DNA of 64,000 nt from Microbacterium sp. CBA3102 (GCF_007954505.1 NZ_CP042412.1:2790001-2854000); one strand, 5' to 3'. Positions 26,533 through 36,300 are shown, numbered from the stretch's first letter. Numbers and translations: made by a program. The notes: generated by a model not told the origin, from the sequence alone.

Positions 26533-27936
26533 TCAGTGGTGGAATCCGGAGTGTTGGCCTTCTGCGGGCAGCGGGCCTTCGAGGGCATCGAGGTAGGCGA
26601 CTGCTTCCCGGAGGTCTGCGAGGAACGAGAAGGCGAGGTCGTGGCTGAACCCGTTGCGGACGACGATGCGCTGGACGGTGATGTCCACGAGGTCGGCCGG
26701 CATCGGGTACGCGGGCACGAGCCAACCCTTCATGCGGAGCCGTTCCGACAGGTGGTACAGATTCCAGTTCTGTGTGTAACCATCTTGTAGGCGCCACGCG
26801 AATACGGGGATGTCCGAGCCGTCGTTCCAGAGCTCGAAGGCCGGAATCTTCGCGATCTCGCTCGAGAGGTACAGCGCAACGTCTTGGGTCGACTGCTGCA
26901 CGGCGTGGAAACCTGTGCGTCCCAGTCGCAAGAATAGGTAGTACTGCAGGAGGACCTGCGCGCCGGGGCGGGAGAAGTTCAGAGCGAATGTCGGCATGTT
27001 GCCGCCGAGATAGCTGACGCGGAAGATCAGGTCGTCGGGGAGCGCGGTGATGTCCCGCCAAACGACCCAACCGAGCCCCGGGTAGACGAGGCCGTACTTG
27101 TGTCCCGATGTATTGATCGAGGCGACGCGCTCGATACGGAAGTCCCATTCCAGATCCGGCTGCAAGAAGGGAGCGATCATGGCACCAGACGCGCCGTCAA
27201 CGTGGATGGGCACGTCGATTCCGGTGGCCTCCTGGATGCGATCGAGCGCCGCGGCGATGGCCGCGACGGGCTCGTACATCCCTGTGTAGGTGACGCCCAG
27301 GATCGCGACAACGCCGATAGTGTTCTCGTCGACATACTTCTCGAGGCCGTGACCGTCGAGAACCTTATGTTCCTCGGAGATGGGAACATACCTTGGTTCG
27401 ACCTCGAAGTAGTTGCAAAATTTCTCCCAGCACACTTGCACCGCGCTGGAGAGCACGATGTTCGGCTTCTCGGTGGGTTCTCCAGCACTGCGGCGCGCAT
27501 GCTGCCAGCGGCGCTTGAGGGCGAGGCCACCTAGCATGCATGCTTCGGACGAGCCGATCGTGGATGTCCCGATGCTATTGGCGGGGTCCGGAGCGTGCCA
27601 GAGATCGGCGAGCATACGCCAACACCGCGTCTCGATGGCTGCCGTCTGCGGATACTCGTCCTTGTCGATCATGTTCTTATCGGCGGCTTCGAGATAAAGC
27701 CGAGACGCGTGATCGTCCATCCAGGTGCCGACGAAAGTCGCGAGATTGAGTCGGGCATTCCCGTCGAGCATCATCTCGTCGTGGACGATCTGATAAGCGG
27801 TTTCCTGCAGCGATTCCTCCTCGGGGAAGAGAAACTTCGGCAGCATCGTAGCCTCTCCCGGCCTGGAGAAGATCGGGTTGAGCTCGACCCGGTCGAGTCC
27901 ATCCTCGTGCCGCGTGATGCGTTGCGTGTTCGACAT
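26533..27936 (-). CDS. gadB: Glutamate decarboxylase
   Basis: A 467-residue pyridoxal-phosphate enzyme, the same length as GadA/GadB of Escherichia coli. It carries GTSTIGSSEACMLGGLALKR for cofactor phosphate binding, VPIHVDGASGAMIAPFLQPD with the cofactor-contacting aspartate, and INTSGHKYGLVYPGLGW with the Schiff-base lysine. LSYLGGNMPTFALNFSRP-type residues (here VSYLGGNMPTFALNFSRPG) follow. The C-terminus ends in HSGFHH, as in enteric enzymes where the penultimate His closes the active site at neutral pH. It converts glutamate to GABA and CO2, consuming a proton. GGAGG lies just before the ATG. The IS element starts about 60 bases upstream, so the promoter may have been displaced or supplied by the IS. 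Confidence 0.95.
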   Translation of the reverse strand: MSNTQRITRHEDGLDRVELNPIFSRPGEATMLPKFLFPEEESLQETAYQIVHDEMMLDGNARLNLATFVGTWMDDHASRLYLEAADKNMIDKDEYPQTAAIETRCWRMLADLWHAPDPANSIGTSTIGSSEACMLGGLALKRRWQHARRSAGEPTEKPNIVLSSAVQVCWEKFCNYFEVEPRYVPISEEHKVLDGHGLEKYVDENTIGVVAILGVTYTGMYEPVAAIAAALDRIQEATGIDVPIHVDGASGAMIAPFLQPDLEWDFRIERVASINTSGHKYGLVYPGLGWVVWRDITALPDDLIFRVSYLGGNMPTFALNFSRPGAQVLLQYYLFLRLGRTGFHAVQQSTQDVALYLSSEIAKIPAFELWNDGSDIPVFAWRLQDGYTQNWNLYHLSERLRMKGWLVPAYPMPADLVDITVQRIVVRNGFSHDLAFSFLADLREAVAYLDALEGPLPAEGQHSGFHH

Positions 27937-28020
27937 TATTTTCCTCCTTCACCGTGCAGCGCAGGCGGGGTTGCCAACACCCAATTCCAGCGTAGTCCTG
28001 AATCGGCCTGACTTTCGTTC

Positions 28021-28947
28021 CTATCGGGAGCCTTGTCCGACAGGTGCCGGATTGGCTGATTCCTGGTCAGCGTAATACGCCTGTTCGACCTCGGCGGGTG
28101 TTCGCATGTCGAGCTCGCCGTGGAGGCGGGAGTTGTTCCACCACCACACCCATTCGAGGGTCGCGAGCTCGACCTGCTCGACGGTGCGCCAGGGCCCGCG
28201 CTGGCGGATCAGTTCGGTCTTGTAGAGGTTGTTCACGGCCTCGGCCATCGCGTTATCAAAGCTGTCGCCGACGGTCCCGGTCGAGGGGACAGCGCCGAGT
28301 TCGACGATCCTCTCGGTGTAGACCATCGCGGTGTAGTTCGACCCGTGGTCCGCGTGATGGATGAGTCCGTCGAGGCGCCCACCGGCGTTCCAGGCGGCCA
28401 TGTCCAGGGCCTGCATCGGCAGGATCTCGGAGCGCAGCGTCGCCGCAACGTTCCAGCCGACGATGCGGCGGGAGTAGACATCGGTGACGAATGCGACGTA
28501 GGCGAACCCGGACCAGGTGGCGACGTAGGTGACGTCGCAGACCCAGAGCCGTCGCGGCGCTGGTGCGGTGAAGCGACGGTTCACGAGATCACTCGGCAGC
28601 ACTGTGGTCGTGTCGGAGCGGGTCGTGAACACGCGCTTCGACTTGCGGACACCGCGAACCCCGGCGAGGCGCATGAGGCGTTCGGTCTGGTCGCGACCGA
28701 TGTCCCACCCTTGCCGGCGCATCAGCGCATGCATCTTCCGGCGCCCGTAGACGCCGTAGTTCTCCGCATGCAGCCGGGCGATCTCGGGCACGAGCAGATC
28801 ATCCTGCAGCTGCCGCGCGGACGGCGCGCGGCCCACCGCGGCGCGATAGCCGCGTGAGGTGAAGAATCCTCTCACCGCCGGTCGCAGGACCTGGCAGATG
28901 AGCTCGACCCCGAAACGATCCCGATGTTCGTTGACGAACCGGATCAT
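28021..28947 (-). CDS. IS3-family transposase OrfB (IS-A)
   Basis: A 308-residue DDE integrase-core transposase. HTH_21 region: ENYGVYGRRKMHALMRRQGW. Catalytic residues: D in LWVCDVTYVATWSG, D in HHADHGSNYTAMVYTE, and E in FDNAMAEAVNNLYKTEL. It ends with the usual WWNNSRLHGELDMRTPAEVE. It is normally made as an OrfAB fusion by -1 frameshifting from orfA, whose end it overlaps by 4 bases. The element looks intact. Confidence 0.93.
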   Translation of the reverse strand: MIRFVNEHRDRFGVELICQVLRPAVRGFFTSRGYRAAVGRAPSARQLQDDLLVPEIARLHAENYGVYGRRKMHALMRRQGWDIGRDQTERLMRLAGVRGVRKSKRVFTTRSDTTTVLPSDLVNRRFTAPAPRRLWVCDVTYVATWSGFAYVAFVTDVYSRRIVGWNVAATLRSEILPMQALDMAAWNAGGRLDGLIHHADHGSNYTAMVYTERIVELGAVPSTGTVGDSFDNAMAEAVNNLYKTELIRQRGPWRTVEQVELATLEWVWWWNNSRLHGELDMRTPAEVEQAYYADQESANPAPVGQGSR

Positions 28948-29258
28948 CTCGTCGAGGGGTGGTCGAGCTCCTTCGCGAAAAAGATGCTCGCAGCCCTGAG
29001 GATCTCGTTCGCCTTCCGCAACTCCGAGACCTCCTTCTGCAGCCGCTTGATCTCCGCCGCCGCATCCGTCGTCAGCCCGGGCTTCACGCCCGGGTCGACC
29101 TCGAAGCGGCGCTGCCAGAGGCGCAGTGTCTCCGGGCTCATCCCGAGCAGCCCGGCGACGTGACGGACCGCGCTCATCATGTTCGGGTGCGACGGTCGCG
29201 TCTCCGCGAGCATCCGCAACGCCCGCTCACGCATCTCCGGCGAATACTTCCTGTTCAT
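28944..29258 (-). CDS. IS3-family transposase OrfA (IS-A)
   Basis: A 104-residue helix-turn-helix protein (MNRKYSPEMRERALRMLAE, VAGLLGMSPETLRLWQRRFE). A leucine-zipper stretch (AAEIKRLQKEVSELRKANEI) serves dimerisation with OrfB. It is the first frame of the element and begins about 48 bases inside the right inverted repeat. Confidence 0.93.
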   Translation of the reverse strand: MNRKYSPEMRERALRMLAETRPSHPNMMSAVRHVAGLLGMSPETLRLWQRRFEVDPGVKPGLTTDAAAEIKRLQKEVSELRKANEILRAASIFFAKELDHPSTR

Positions 29259-29306
29259 CGTGTTCCATCCTTGCTTGAAGAACGGAACGAAAGTCAGGCC
29301 GATTTA

Positions 29307-29877
29307 TCCAGAGCGCCATCTCGAGGCAGTCCAGCACCAACGGGGTCGTCATGCTCGTCGCGGCCCGCCAGCCGAGGATGCGACGGGAGTGCGCGTCGAA
29401 CACGAACGCGACGTACACCCACCCCGACCACGTCCACACGTAGGTGAAGTCGGCCACCCAGAGCTGATTCGTGCGGAACCGGGCGAAGTGCCGGTCGACG
29501 AGGTCGGCCGGCCTGCTTTCCCTCGGATCCGCGTCGACCGGGTTCTTGCGCCGCCCACGGACGACACCAGCGATCCCGAGCTCCCGCATGAGCCGCTCGA
29601 CCGTGCAGCGGGCGATGTCATGCCCCTCACGTCGCAACCGCAACCAGAGCTTTCGAGCGCCGAGCAGCCGCCGTTGCTTGCGCCACGTGGCCAGGATGAT
29701 CGGCTTCCACCGCTCGTCCGACACCTCCCGCGCCGACGGCTCCCGGCTCCGGGCGTCGTAGTAGCTCGATGGGGCGACCTTGCAACCGTGCTGGGTGAGC
29801 ATGGCACAGATCGACTCGACACCCCACCGGAGCCCACCATCGGTGCGATCCTTGTGCTCGTCGATGAAGGCGACTAT
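29307..29877 (-). pseudogene. IS3-family transposase OrfB (IS-B), 3'-truncated
   Basis: The frame begins after the orfA stop (IVAFIDEHKDRTDGGLRWGV) and has RLLGARKLWLRLRREGHDI and CTVERLMRELGIAGVVRGR. The first catalytic aspartate is in LWVADFTYVWTWSGWVYVAF, and HSRRILGWRAATSM follows. It then breaks at LEMALW. The second aspartate and the glutamate are lost, so it is inactive; the last residues read in frame come from the IS-A terminus. Confidence 0.85.
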
Positions 29878-30197
29878 CGCAGGTGTGGCCGGTCGAGTTC
29901 GGCCGCGAAGAAAGCCGAGGCCGCCTTCAATATCTCGTTCGCACGCCGCAACTCAGCGTTCTCGCGCTTCAGCTTCTTGATCTCTGCCTGCGCGTCGCTC
30001 GTGACACCGGGCCGCTGCCCGCCATCGACCTGGACCCGGCGAATCCAGGTGCGGATCGTTTCGGGCGATCCGATCCCCAGCATGCCCGCGACCGCGGTGA
30101 TCGCCGCGTACTCGCTCGGATACTCGGACCGCACCTCGGCGACCATACGGACAGCGCGCTCACGAAGCTCGCGCGGGTATTTGCTGGGACGTGCCAT
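29874..30197 (-). CDS. IS3-family transposase OrfA (IS-B)
   Basis: A 107-residue helix-turn-helix protein beginning MARPSKYPRELRERAVRMV, with an ITAVAGMLGIGSPETIRTW recognition region and the coiled coil AEIKKLKRENAELRRANEIL. The start at 30197 is chosen over an upstream in-frame ATG at 30236, which lies within the terminal repeat region. Without its OrfB it cannot transpose the element. Confidence 0.85.
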   Translation of the reverse strand: MARPSKYPRELRERAVRMVAEVRSEYPSEYAAITAVAGMLGIGSPETIRTWIRRVQVDGGQRPGVTSDAQAEIKKLKRENAELRRANEILKAASAFFAAELDRPHLR

Positions 30198-30248
30198 GAG
30201 ACAGATCCTTCCAAGGAATTCTGCCTCCGGACACACCGGGGCGACTCA

Positions 30249-31633
30249 ATCGTCGACCGTGTGAATCAGTCTTTGGCGTCCGGCGAGGTCGAGTTGGACG
30301 ATAGTCGGATCCGGTCAGGTAGACGTCCAGCTCGCGCTGAGGGAAGGTTGCGACCGTGTGACCGCTGCTTCTGATGTGTTCGAGGAACGCCGCGGTCTGC
30401 AGCAGCATGGAGCGGCGGCGTTGGAACGCGTCGCGTCGAGTGCTGCGCATCGAGCTGTTGAGCACCCAAGCGTCGTACCGTTTGAGGAGGCGTTGCTCCT
30501 CAGTCGTGCCGATCGTGGGGAGCCAGTTGCGGAACCAGTGCTCGAATCGCGCCCGCTGCGCATCGAGGTTGGGGATCGTGCCGGAGGCGACGAGCAGGGA
30601 AAGCAGGAAGGAAGCTGTCTGCGGTGATCCAACTCGGTCGATGAGCGCATACGGATCGAGAGACAGCGTGCCATCGGTGATCTCTCGCAGCGCTTGCGCC
30701 GCAGTGCTCTTGCGCATCCACCGCTCAAGCGACTGCGCCGAGGGATGATGCGTGCCCAGGTAGTCGACGAGCGGTTGCAGCTCGGGACGGATCTGGCCAT
30801 CGACGCTGGTGAGGAGGTAGCGGGCGACAATCGGACGGCGGCATCGCGCACACAGGCGGTGTTTCCGAGGCTCGGTGACGGACCCGCATCCGGGGCACGC
30901 GAACGTCACGGGTGATCCAGCGCACTCGGCGCACCACAGCTGGCCCTCTTTGAGGGCGGTCAGCAGTCGCTGATGTCCACAGGATGGACACAGTCGCGGG
31001 TAGCGCATGCCGTAGTAGCAACGGGGGCAGACCACGACGCCGTCGAGGCGGGTGGCGATCCTGTCGGTGTGGCTGCAGAGACCGCAGGGATGATGGGGTG
31101 CCTCGTAGCAGCTGACGCAGACCAGCTGAGGTCGACGAGCGACGATCGTGGCGTGCTTCCCGCATCGTGAACAGGTGTCGAACGACCGCGGGTCCTGACG
31201 CCAGCAGGCTCGGCAATAGCGTTCGCCGTTGATCGCGCGCTGCACTGGTCGGATGGTGCCGCAGTTCGCACAGGCCGTCGCTCGACGGTTCCGTTCGCAT
31301 CGTGAGCACAGACGCCCCCCACCAGGGCCACGGTGTGGGGAGGAACGGCAGGGGCCGGTCGCAGGATTCACAGGAGGGTAGGACCACGCGCGTTGCGCCG
31401 GCATCGACGAGCGCGTGGCACAGCTTCTGCACCGTCACGGGGACGTCTTTGTGATGTCCTTCGAGAACCCCGGGCTTCTTGATCAGCTCGAGTTGCAGCA
31501 TTCGCAGCACGACCGGATTGGCCGCCACGCTCGTGACGATCTGGCTGATCCGGTCTCGGCTCACCTCCGGCGCGGAAAAGAACGCGATGTCGATGATGTG
31601 CGCGAGCTGTTCGGCCTCAGGCGGTAGGGCCAC
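30249..31633 (-). pseudogene. Zn-ribbon recombinase-associated protein, frameshifted and truncated by IS-B
   Basis: The N-terminal 90 residues (MALPPEAEQLAHIIDIAFF, SQIVTSVAANPVVLRML, ALVDAGATRVVLPSCESC) are in one frame. After the run at 31337-31340 the next frame carries a series of CxxC zinc ribbons: LCSRCERN, CANCG, CRACW, CSRCG, CVSCY, CGLCS, CPRCY, CPSCG, CAECAG, CPGCG and CARCRR. A helical part follows (TSVDGQIRPELQPLVDYLG, VASGTIPNLDAQRARFEHW) and a SAM-like core (LLQTAAFLEHIRSSGHTVA). This layout is known to me from actinobacterial tyrosine-recombinase-type proteins encoded beside an XRE regulator and an integrase. The C-terminal catalytic part is missing because IS-B ends at 30248. 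One extra G (C on the coding strand) explains the shift. Confidence 0.7.
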
Positions 31634-31639
31634 GACCGG

Positions 31640-31981
31640 TCAGTTCGAGCCGGGGCGGCGGATACTCGCCCGCACCGGGCGCAGGTCGCCGACCGAGGCC
31701 CGTGTTCCTTCTTCACCGGCGGCGATCCGCACGGCGGGACGTTCGCGGCGTTCCACGGTGACCAGGTCGGTCAGCGAGCATTCCAGTGCATCGCACAGTG
31801 CCGCGAGCACGTCAAGACGCACCCGTTGCGGTTTGTTCGTCGCGAGGCGGTACACCTGCTCCCGGGACAGGTCGACGCCGCGCTCAGCGAGCAGCGGCCC
31901 GAGCTTCGAGGTCTGGAACAGGCCCCGGGAAGCCATCACGGAGCGCAGATTCCAGGTCGTCGCCAGTTCAATCATCGTCAT
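31640..31981 (-). CDS. XRE-family helix-turn-helix regulator
   Basis: A 113-residue Cro/CI-type protein. WNLRSVMASRGLFQTSKLGP, then LLAERGVDLSREQVYRLATN and RLDVLAALCDALECSLTDLV show the five-helix HTH. A C-terminal tail rich in Arg follows. It lies 6 bases before the Zn-ribbon gene and overlaps the 3' end of the integrase remnant by 14 bases, so the three were one operon: integrase, regulator, Zn-ribbon protein. Confidence 0.85.
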   Translation of the reverse strand: MTMIELATTWNLRSVMASRGLFQTSKLGPLLAERGVDLSREQVYRLATNKPQRVRLDVLAALCDALECSLTDLVTVERRERPAVRIAAGEEGTRASVGDLRPVRASIRRPGSN

Positions 31982-32205
31982 CCTCGTCTTCCATCAGACG
32001 CTCCAGCGCACGAGCGAGAGAGCGGTTCTTGAAGTCTGAGCTCACCGACGCGTAGATCGACGTCGTGGAGGCGTGCATGTGCCCGACCTGTTCTTGGACG
32101 AACCGCTCGGCATAACCGAACTCGAGCAGGTGTGTCACATACGAGTGGCGCAGGCTGTGCAGGGTCAGCGCATCCGATAGTCCGGCCTCATCGCGGATCG
32201 ACGTG
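31968..32205 (-). pseudogene. C-terminal remnant of a tyrosine recombinase (integrase)
   Basis: The last 75 residues of a phage-type integrase survive. LTLHSLRHSYVTHLLEFGYA carries the HxLRH catalytic box (His and Arg). FVQEQVGHMHASTTSIYASV carries the GH box and the nucleophilic tyrosine in IYASV. DFKNRSLARALERLMEDED is the tail. Everything N-terminal of about 32205 is replaced by the end of another gene, the 178-aa hypothetical, whose last residues read through the junction. It is inactive by itself. Confidence 0.85.
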
Positions 32206-32724
32206 GATGAATCCGTTGGTGATTCTGGCGAGCGCGGCAGCCGCGAGCCCGGCGAGTAGGCGCGTACGCAGCGGTTGCGTCGCCTGGAGCCGTATGTACC
32301 AGCACCATCCAACGCTGGCCGCATCGTCGAACGGGAAGCCATCGAGCGTACCTAGCTGCTTTGCGCGCTCTGCATAATCGTCGACGACTGCGCTGTGCGG
32401 CAGATCTTCGAAGTAGTCGTCCGCGCTGCAGAAGTAGAAGTCGAAACCGCTCTCAATCGCGTCCACAGAGAGCCAACCGTAGTCATTGCCCACCATATCG
32501 AGTGAGACATCTGGGTCACTCGTCCGGCGAGGCCGAAGGCGGCCAGCCACTTCGGTGAGACGCTCGACTGTCGGCACTGCGCTCGCCGCATCGAACTTCC
32601 CGAGTGTGCGGACAACAGTGGGGTTGTCTTGGTGCTCGATCAATATCGCGTGGACTGCGGCGGCGAACTCACCGAGGTTGGGAACGGTGCTCGTAGACGG
32701 ATAGACATCGATGGATGTTGACAT
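32188..32724 (-). CDS. Hypothetical protein, 178 aa, C-terminus altered at a junction
   Basis: Soluble unknown protein: GEFAAAVHAILIEHQDNPTV, DVSLDMVGNDYGWLSVDAIE, GFDFYFCSADDYFEDLPHSA and GWCWYIRLQATQPLRTRLLA suggest an immunity-type or contact-inhibition-type small alpha/beta protein, but no family is recognised. The start at 32724 has AGGGGG upstream. The end (GFIHVDPR then stop) crosses into the integrase remnant at about 32205, so the native C-terminus is probably lost. It precedes the relaxase-side genes of the conjugative element and may mark its edge. Confidence 0.6.
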   Translation of the reverse strand: MSTSIDVYPSTSTVPNLGEFAAAVHAILIEHQDNPTVVRTLGKFDAASAVPTVERLTEVAGRLRPRRTSDPDVSLDMVGNDYGWLSVDAIESGFDFYFCSADDYFEDLPHSAVVDDYAERAKQLGTLDGFPFDDAASVGWCWYIRLQATQPLRTRLLAGLAAAALARITNGFIHVDPR

Positions 32725-32832
32725 CGCGACCGCCCCCTGAGATCTTGACTTCGGTTCATTGCTTCCCACACTACGGCGAACCACTGACCTTGAAGCAGGC
32801 CTGCGCGATCCGCGAGTGGCGCAACGCGATGC

Positions 32833-33297
32833 CTACGCCATTGCCTTGCTTTTCTCCTCGACGAGCGCAACCAGCGCGGCGAGGCTCTCTGCGTCGAGCG
32901 GGAGTTGAAGGCCCGTGGTCGCTCGCTCGAACAGCGGGTCGTCAACGTCGATCGGGTCGTCGGCGCGGAATACAGCAACGCCGATCCTGTCCATGAGCGC
33001 ATGCACGTTCAACGAGTTGGGATCCTGGTCGAGCACCTGCAAGTTCACCGTGACGTGCGCCTCGCCCCGCTGTCCCTCGACCCACATCCATCCGGATAGA
33101 TCGAACGGCGGAACCAGCCTGGAGCCGCTGGTGTACTTCTTGAGACCGCGACCCGCGTTGCCTCTCGTCTTGACCTCGAAGCCCGCGGACTTCAGCGCAT
33201 CGATGATCTTCAGACGCTGAGCGTTTCGCGCCTCACGGTATGCGTCGCGAGCAGCGTTGAAGGTTACGACTGATGGATCCTGCGGTTCGACCGACAT
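32833..33297 (-). CDS. Hypothetical protein, 154 aa, downstream of the relaxase
   Basis: A 154-residue soluble protein with a helical N-terminus (ARDAYREARNAQRLKIIDAL), a mixed middle (GFEVKTRGNAGRGLKKYTSG, GEAHVTVNLQVLDQDPNSLN) and an acidic end (DPIDVDDPLFERATTGLQLP). No motif is recognised. It follows the relaxase gene by 36 bases in the same direction and is likely co-transcribed, a common position for a transfer accessory or exclusion factor; this is only a positional guess. Confidence 0.65.
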   Translation of the reverse strand: MSVEPQDPSVVTFNAARDAYREARNAQRLKIIDALKSAGFEVKTRGNAGRGLKKYTSGSRLVPPFDLSGWMWVEGQRGEAHVTVNLQVLDQDPNSLNVHALMDRIGVAVFRADDPIDVDDPLFERATTGLQLPLDAESLAALVALVEEKSKAMA

Positions 33298-33333
33298 GGC
33301 TTCGATCGTAGTTCGAGGTTCACAATCGGCTAC

Positions 33334-36300
33334 TCACAGGCGCACGCCGCGCGTTTCCTGCGCACGACGCGGCGCCTCCGATTGCCGACGCGCGTCGAGC
33401 TTCACGATCGTCCTTAGCGCTGCCTCGGCGCGCGCGTGGTCGATCTTCTGGGTGGTCGATTCCGGCTGCGCACTGAGCGCGGCATCTACGGTGAGCTGGT
33501 AGCGATCGCGGTAAGCGGCGACTACGCGGGCGGCGCGGCGCCAGGCTGCCGCACGCTGAGGATCGGCGGGCTGAGCGCCAAGGCTGGTCACCCACGCTGA
33601 TCCTTCGGCCAGCGCCCGATCGAGCACGGCATCGGCGCGATCCTCCATGAGAGTGCGCCGTTCGGTCAGCGCCCGCTGCATCTCACTGCTCATGATGCCC
33701 GAAGCTTCGGGAATCAGCCCGGCGATGAATCGTGGCGAGACGCGCGAGCGCCCAGAGCCCGCAGGCCGTGCAGTCGCCGCAGCGACCCGGTGGCGTAGGA
33801 CTGCCGCAACGTCCTCCGCGTCATCGAGCCCGCGAGCACGCACGAGCCGCGGGAGCAGTGCATTCACGTTATGATGGTTCGCCTCAGCGCGTCGCAGCTC
33901 GGCTGTGAGAGGGCCGAACGCGTCAGACTCGACCGCGGCGGAGGCATCCGATTCCGTAAGACCCGAGGTGCGAAGCAGAGCGGCCCAGCGATCGCGCTGC
34001 GCGGCGGCGGCGATCGTCTCGTACTCGGCGGCGAGCTGCGCGATCGTGCCCCATGCCTCCTGCTCGGCCACGAGCGCTTCGTGCGCGGATGGCTCAGACC
34101 CAACGTGCTGCAGCACACCGCAGAGCACGCTGCGCCCACTCGCGGCGCCACTATCGCTCGGGTGCGGCACGTTGTGCGCAGCGTCTGGTCGATCGACGGC
34201 GACGTAGGCGCGGTTGAGCGTGCGCCCGCGCGTCATGGCGACGTAGAGGTTCTCGCGCGTCATCGATGGGTCGACGAGCACGTGGGCAGTGTCAGTGGTC
34301 ATGCCCTGCGCACGATACGAGGTGACCGCGTATCCCAGCTCGACGTGCTCAGCCACGTACGACGCGGGCAGGATGACCGAGCATCCACGTGATGCTCCAA
34401 GCCTCCGCGCCACGACTGCGCCGTCGGTGCGTACGTCGAGCACGTTCCAGCGGTCGCCGTTGCGCACCCAGCCGCGACCGGCCCGTAGCCTGCGATCGTT
34501 CCGCCGAGTGATCACGGTGTCACCGATGGCAGCACGGCTGTCATCGTGCAGTCTCGCTTCACGTGGCCCGTGAACGGTGCCATCGAGGATCTGGTCGGTG
34601 CGCGCCCGACTGTTGAGCGCTGTAACGGACTCGTTGGAGTCGGAGATCAGGATCGTGGATCGGCCCGCGCCGCGATCCGCACGCCATGCAGCGTAGGCGG
34701 CATCCACCATGGCCTCCGTCTCGCCGTCAACGATGCGCCCGTGTTGCTCGTACTCGCCGAGCGCCTCGACGTGGCCGTGACGGAGATCGAGTGACGCGGT
34801 CTTCTCCCACTCGTGGGTGAAGCGATGCACGTCAACGAGTTCGGGTACATCGTCGCGGTTGTGGGCGAGGAGCCCGAAGGCACCACCCGCGTCGACCGCC
34901 TGGAGCTGCGCGTAGTCGCCGACCAGCAGCACCTTGGCTCCTGCCTCAGCGGCAAGCTCCGTGATGCGTTCGAGCGATAGCGTCCCTGCGAGTGAGGCTT
35001 CATCGAGGATCACCAACTGCCCAGCATTGAAGGAAGCGCCGGTGTTGATGTGGTTCTGCCACCACTTCGCTGTGTTCTCTGTCGCGATGCCAAGATCCTC
35101 CGCGAGCACCTCGGCTGCGCCCGCCGACGGAGCGAGCCCGACGACTGATCCGGCACCGTACTCTGCTTCCCAAGCGCGACGCAGCGCAAGCATTGCGGTG
35201 GTCTTCCCGGCACCCGCGGGTCCGACGAGCACGTCGAGAACACGGCCCGATACGGCGATGCGAGCGAGCGCCTCTGCTTGGTCCTCGCCGAGCATTCGCT
35301 TCTCACGGTCTGGCTTTCGCGTGAATCGCTCTATCGTCGCCAGTGGCACCGTCGGACCGGTGACTTCTCGACTGCGCTCCAACAGACGATCCTCGGCATC
35401 GAGGAGCAGGTTCGAGGAGTACACGGTCGAGTTCTTGGGCCGGAACACCGACGACTCATCGCTGCGACGAAACTCGATCGGGCTCGACGCCAGCTCGAAC
35501 GGAGTGAGCCGAAGCGAGACCTGCTCGGCGGCATCAACGACGAGACCGACGACGGCTTCGCGATCCTCCATGGACGTGAATCGATAGCCCATGGTCTGCC
35601 GTGCAGCTTCGGCAGTGAGGTTCCAACGTCGCCAGGTCGAGCGTTTCTCGCCGACCGATGCCACGACACTCTCACCGAGCGAGCGGATAACGTCGAGCGG
35701 CAGATCATCGGCGCGGAACAGCAGCGGTGCATCGTTCATCGCAACCTCGCGCGCCCACACGGCAGCATCCTCTCTGAGGATCGCACGCGCGCGCTCGCGC
35801 CACCCTGCGGTGAGGTCGGCCAGCGAGTGCAGCGTCTTCTCGGGGCGAGTGGAGAGTGTCGCCTGAGCACGCAATCTCATTATCGCCGTCGGGTTCGGCC
35901 TGTGTCCGTGAGCTTCGACGTAGGCGACGATGAGCCTGTCGGTCTCTTCGTCGATGTGCCGCGCGCGGGTCGAGAACTCAGCGATCAGCGGCTCTGGCAC
36001 GGACGTGATCGCCCAGCCTGGGTTGCGGTTGCGCCCCATGTCGCGAATCTCCCATTCGACGCCAAGCATGCGAGTGAGGTGATCGGCGAACACGGCCTCG
36101 TGCAGTTCGGACAGCGCCACGGTTGCGGCGTGCATCGGGCGGCTGTCGAGCGACCGCCACTTGCCGTCGAGCACCGTCTGCACCTTGTTGCTGATTACGA
36201 CGTGCGTGTGCAAGTGAGGGTCGCCAGCTCGCGAGTCGTAGTGATCGTAGGCGGTTGCGATCACGCCGCGAACGTCGACCTGTGCAACCGCGCCGTCGCC

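Larger units (their letters stand above)
27999..29306 (-). mobile_element. IS3-family insertion sequence, complete (IS-A)
   Basis: About 1.3 kb element with two overlapping frames, orfA and orfB. Its ends are inverted repeats: 28001-28021 and 29284-29304 match perfectly over 21 bp, including GGAACGAAAGTCAGGCCGA. One further mismatched base and the terminal T of TGAATCGG/TAAATCGG extend them to 27999 and 29306. A 3-bp direct repeat TCC flanks both ends (27996-27998 and 29307-29309), the expected target duplication. The left flank is the gadB upstream region and the right flank is a truncated second IS3 element. Confidence 0.9.
29307..30248 (-). mobile_element. Truncated second IS3-family element (IS-B)
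   Basis: This element keeps its orfA, most of orfB and its right terminus. The right end is at 30248; read inward on the minus strand it starts TGAGTCGCCCCGGTGTGTCC, a TG-starting repeat typical of IS3 elements. The left part, including the last third of orfB and the other repeat, is missing: the frame stops matching after LEMALW exactly where IS-A begins. The right end lies inside the Zn-ribbon recombinase-like gene, which it therefore interrupted. Confidence 0.85.

Noticed and set aside
33334..33600. Small overlapping frames in the relaxase 3' part
   Set aside because: Shadows of the single long relaxase frame, which has consistent codon use.
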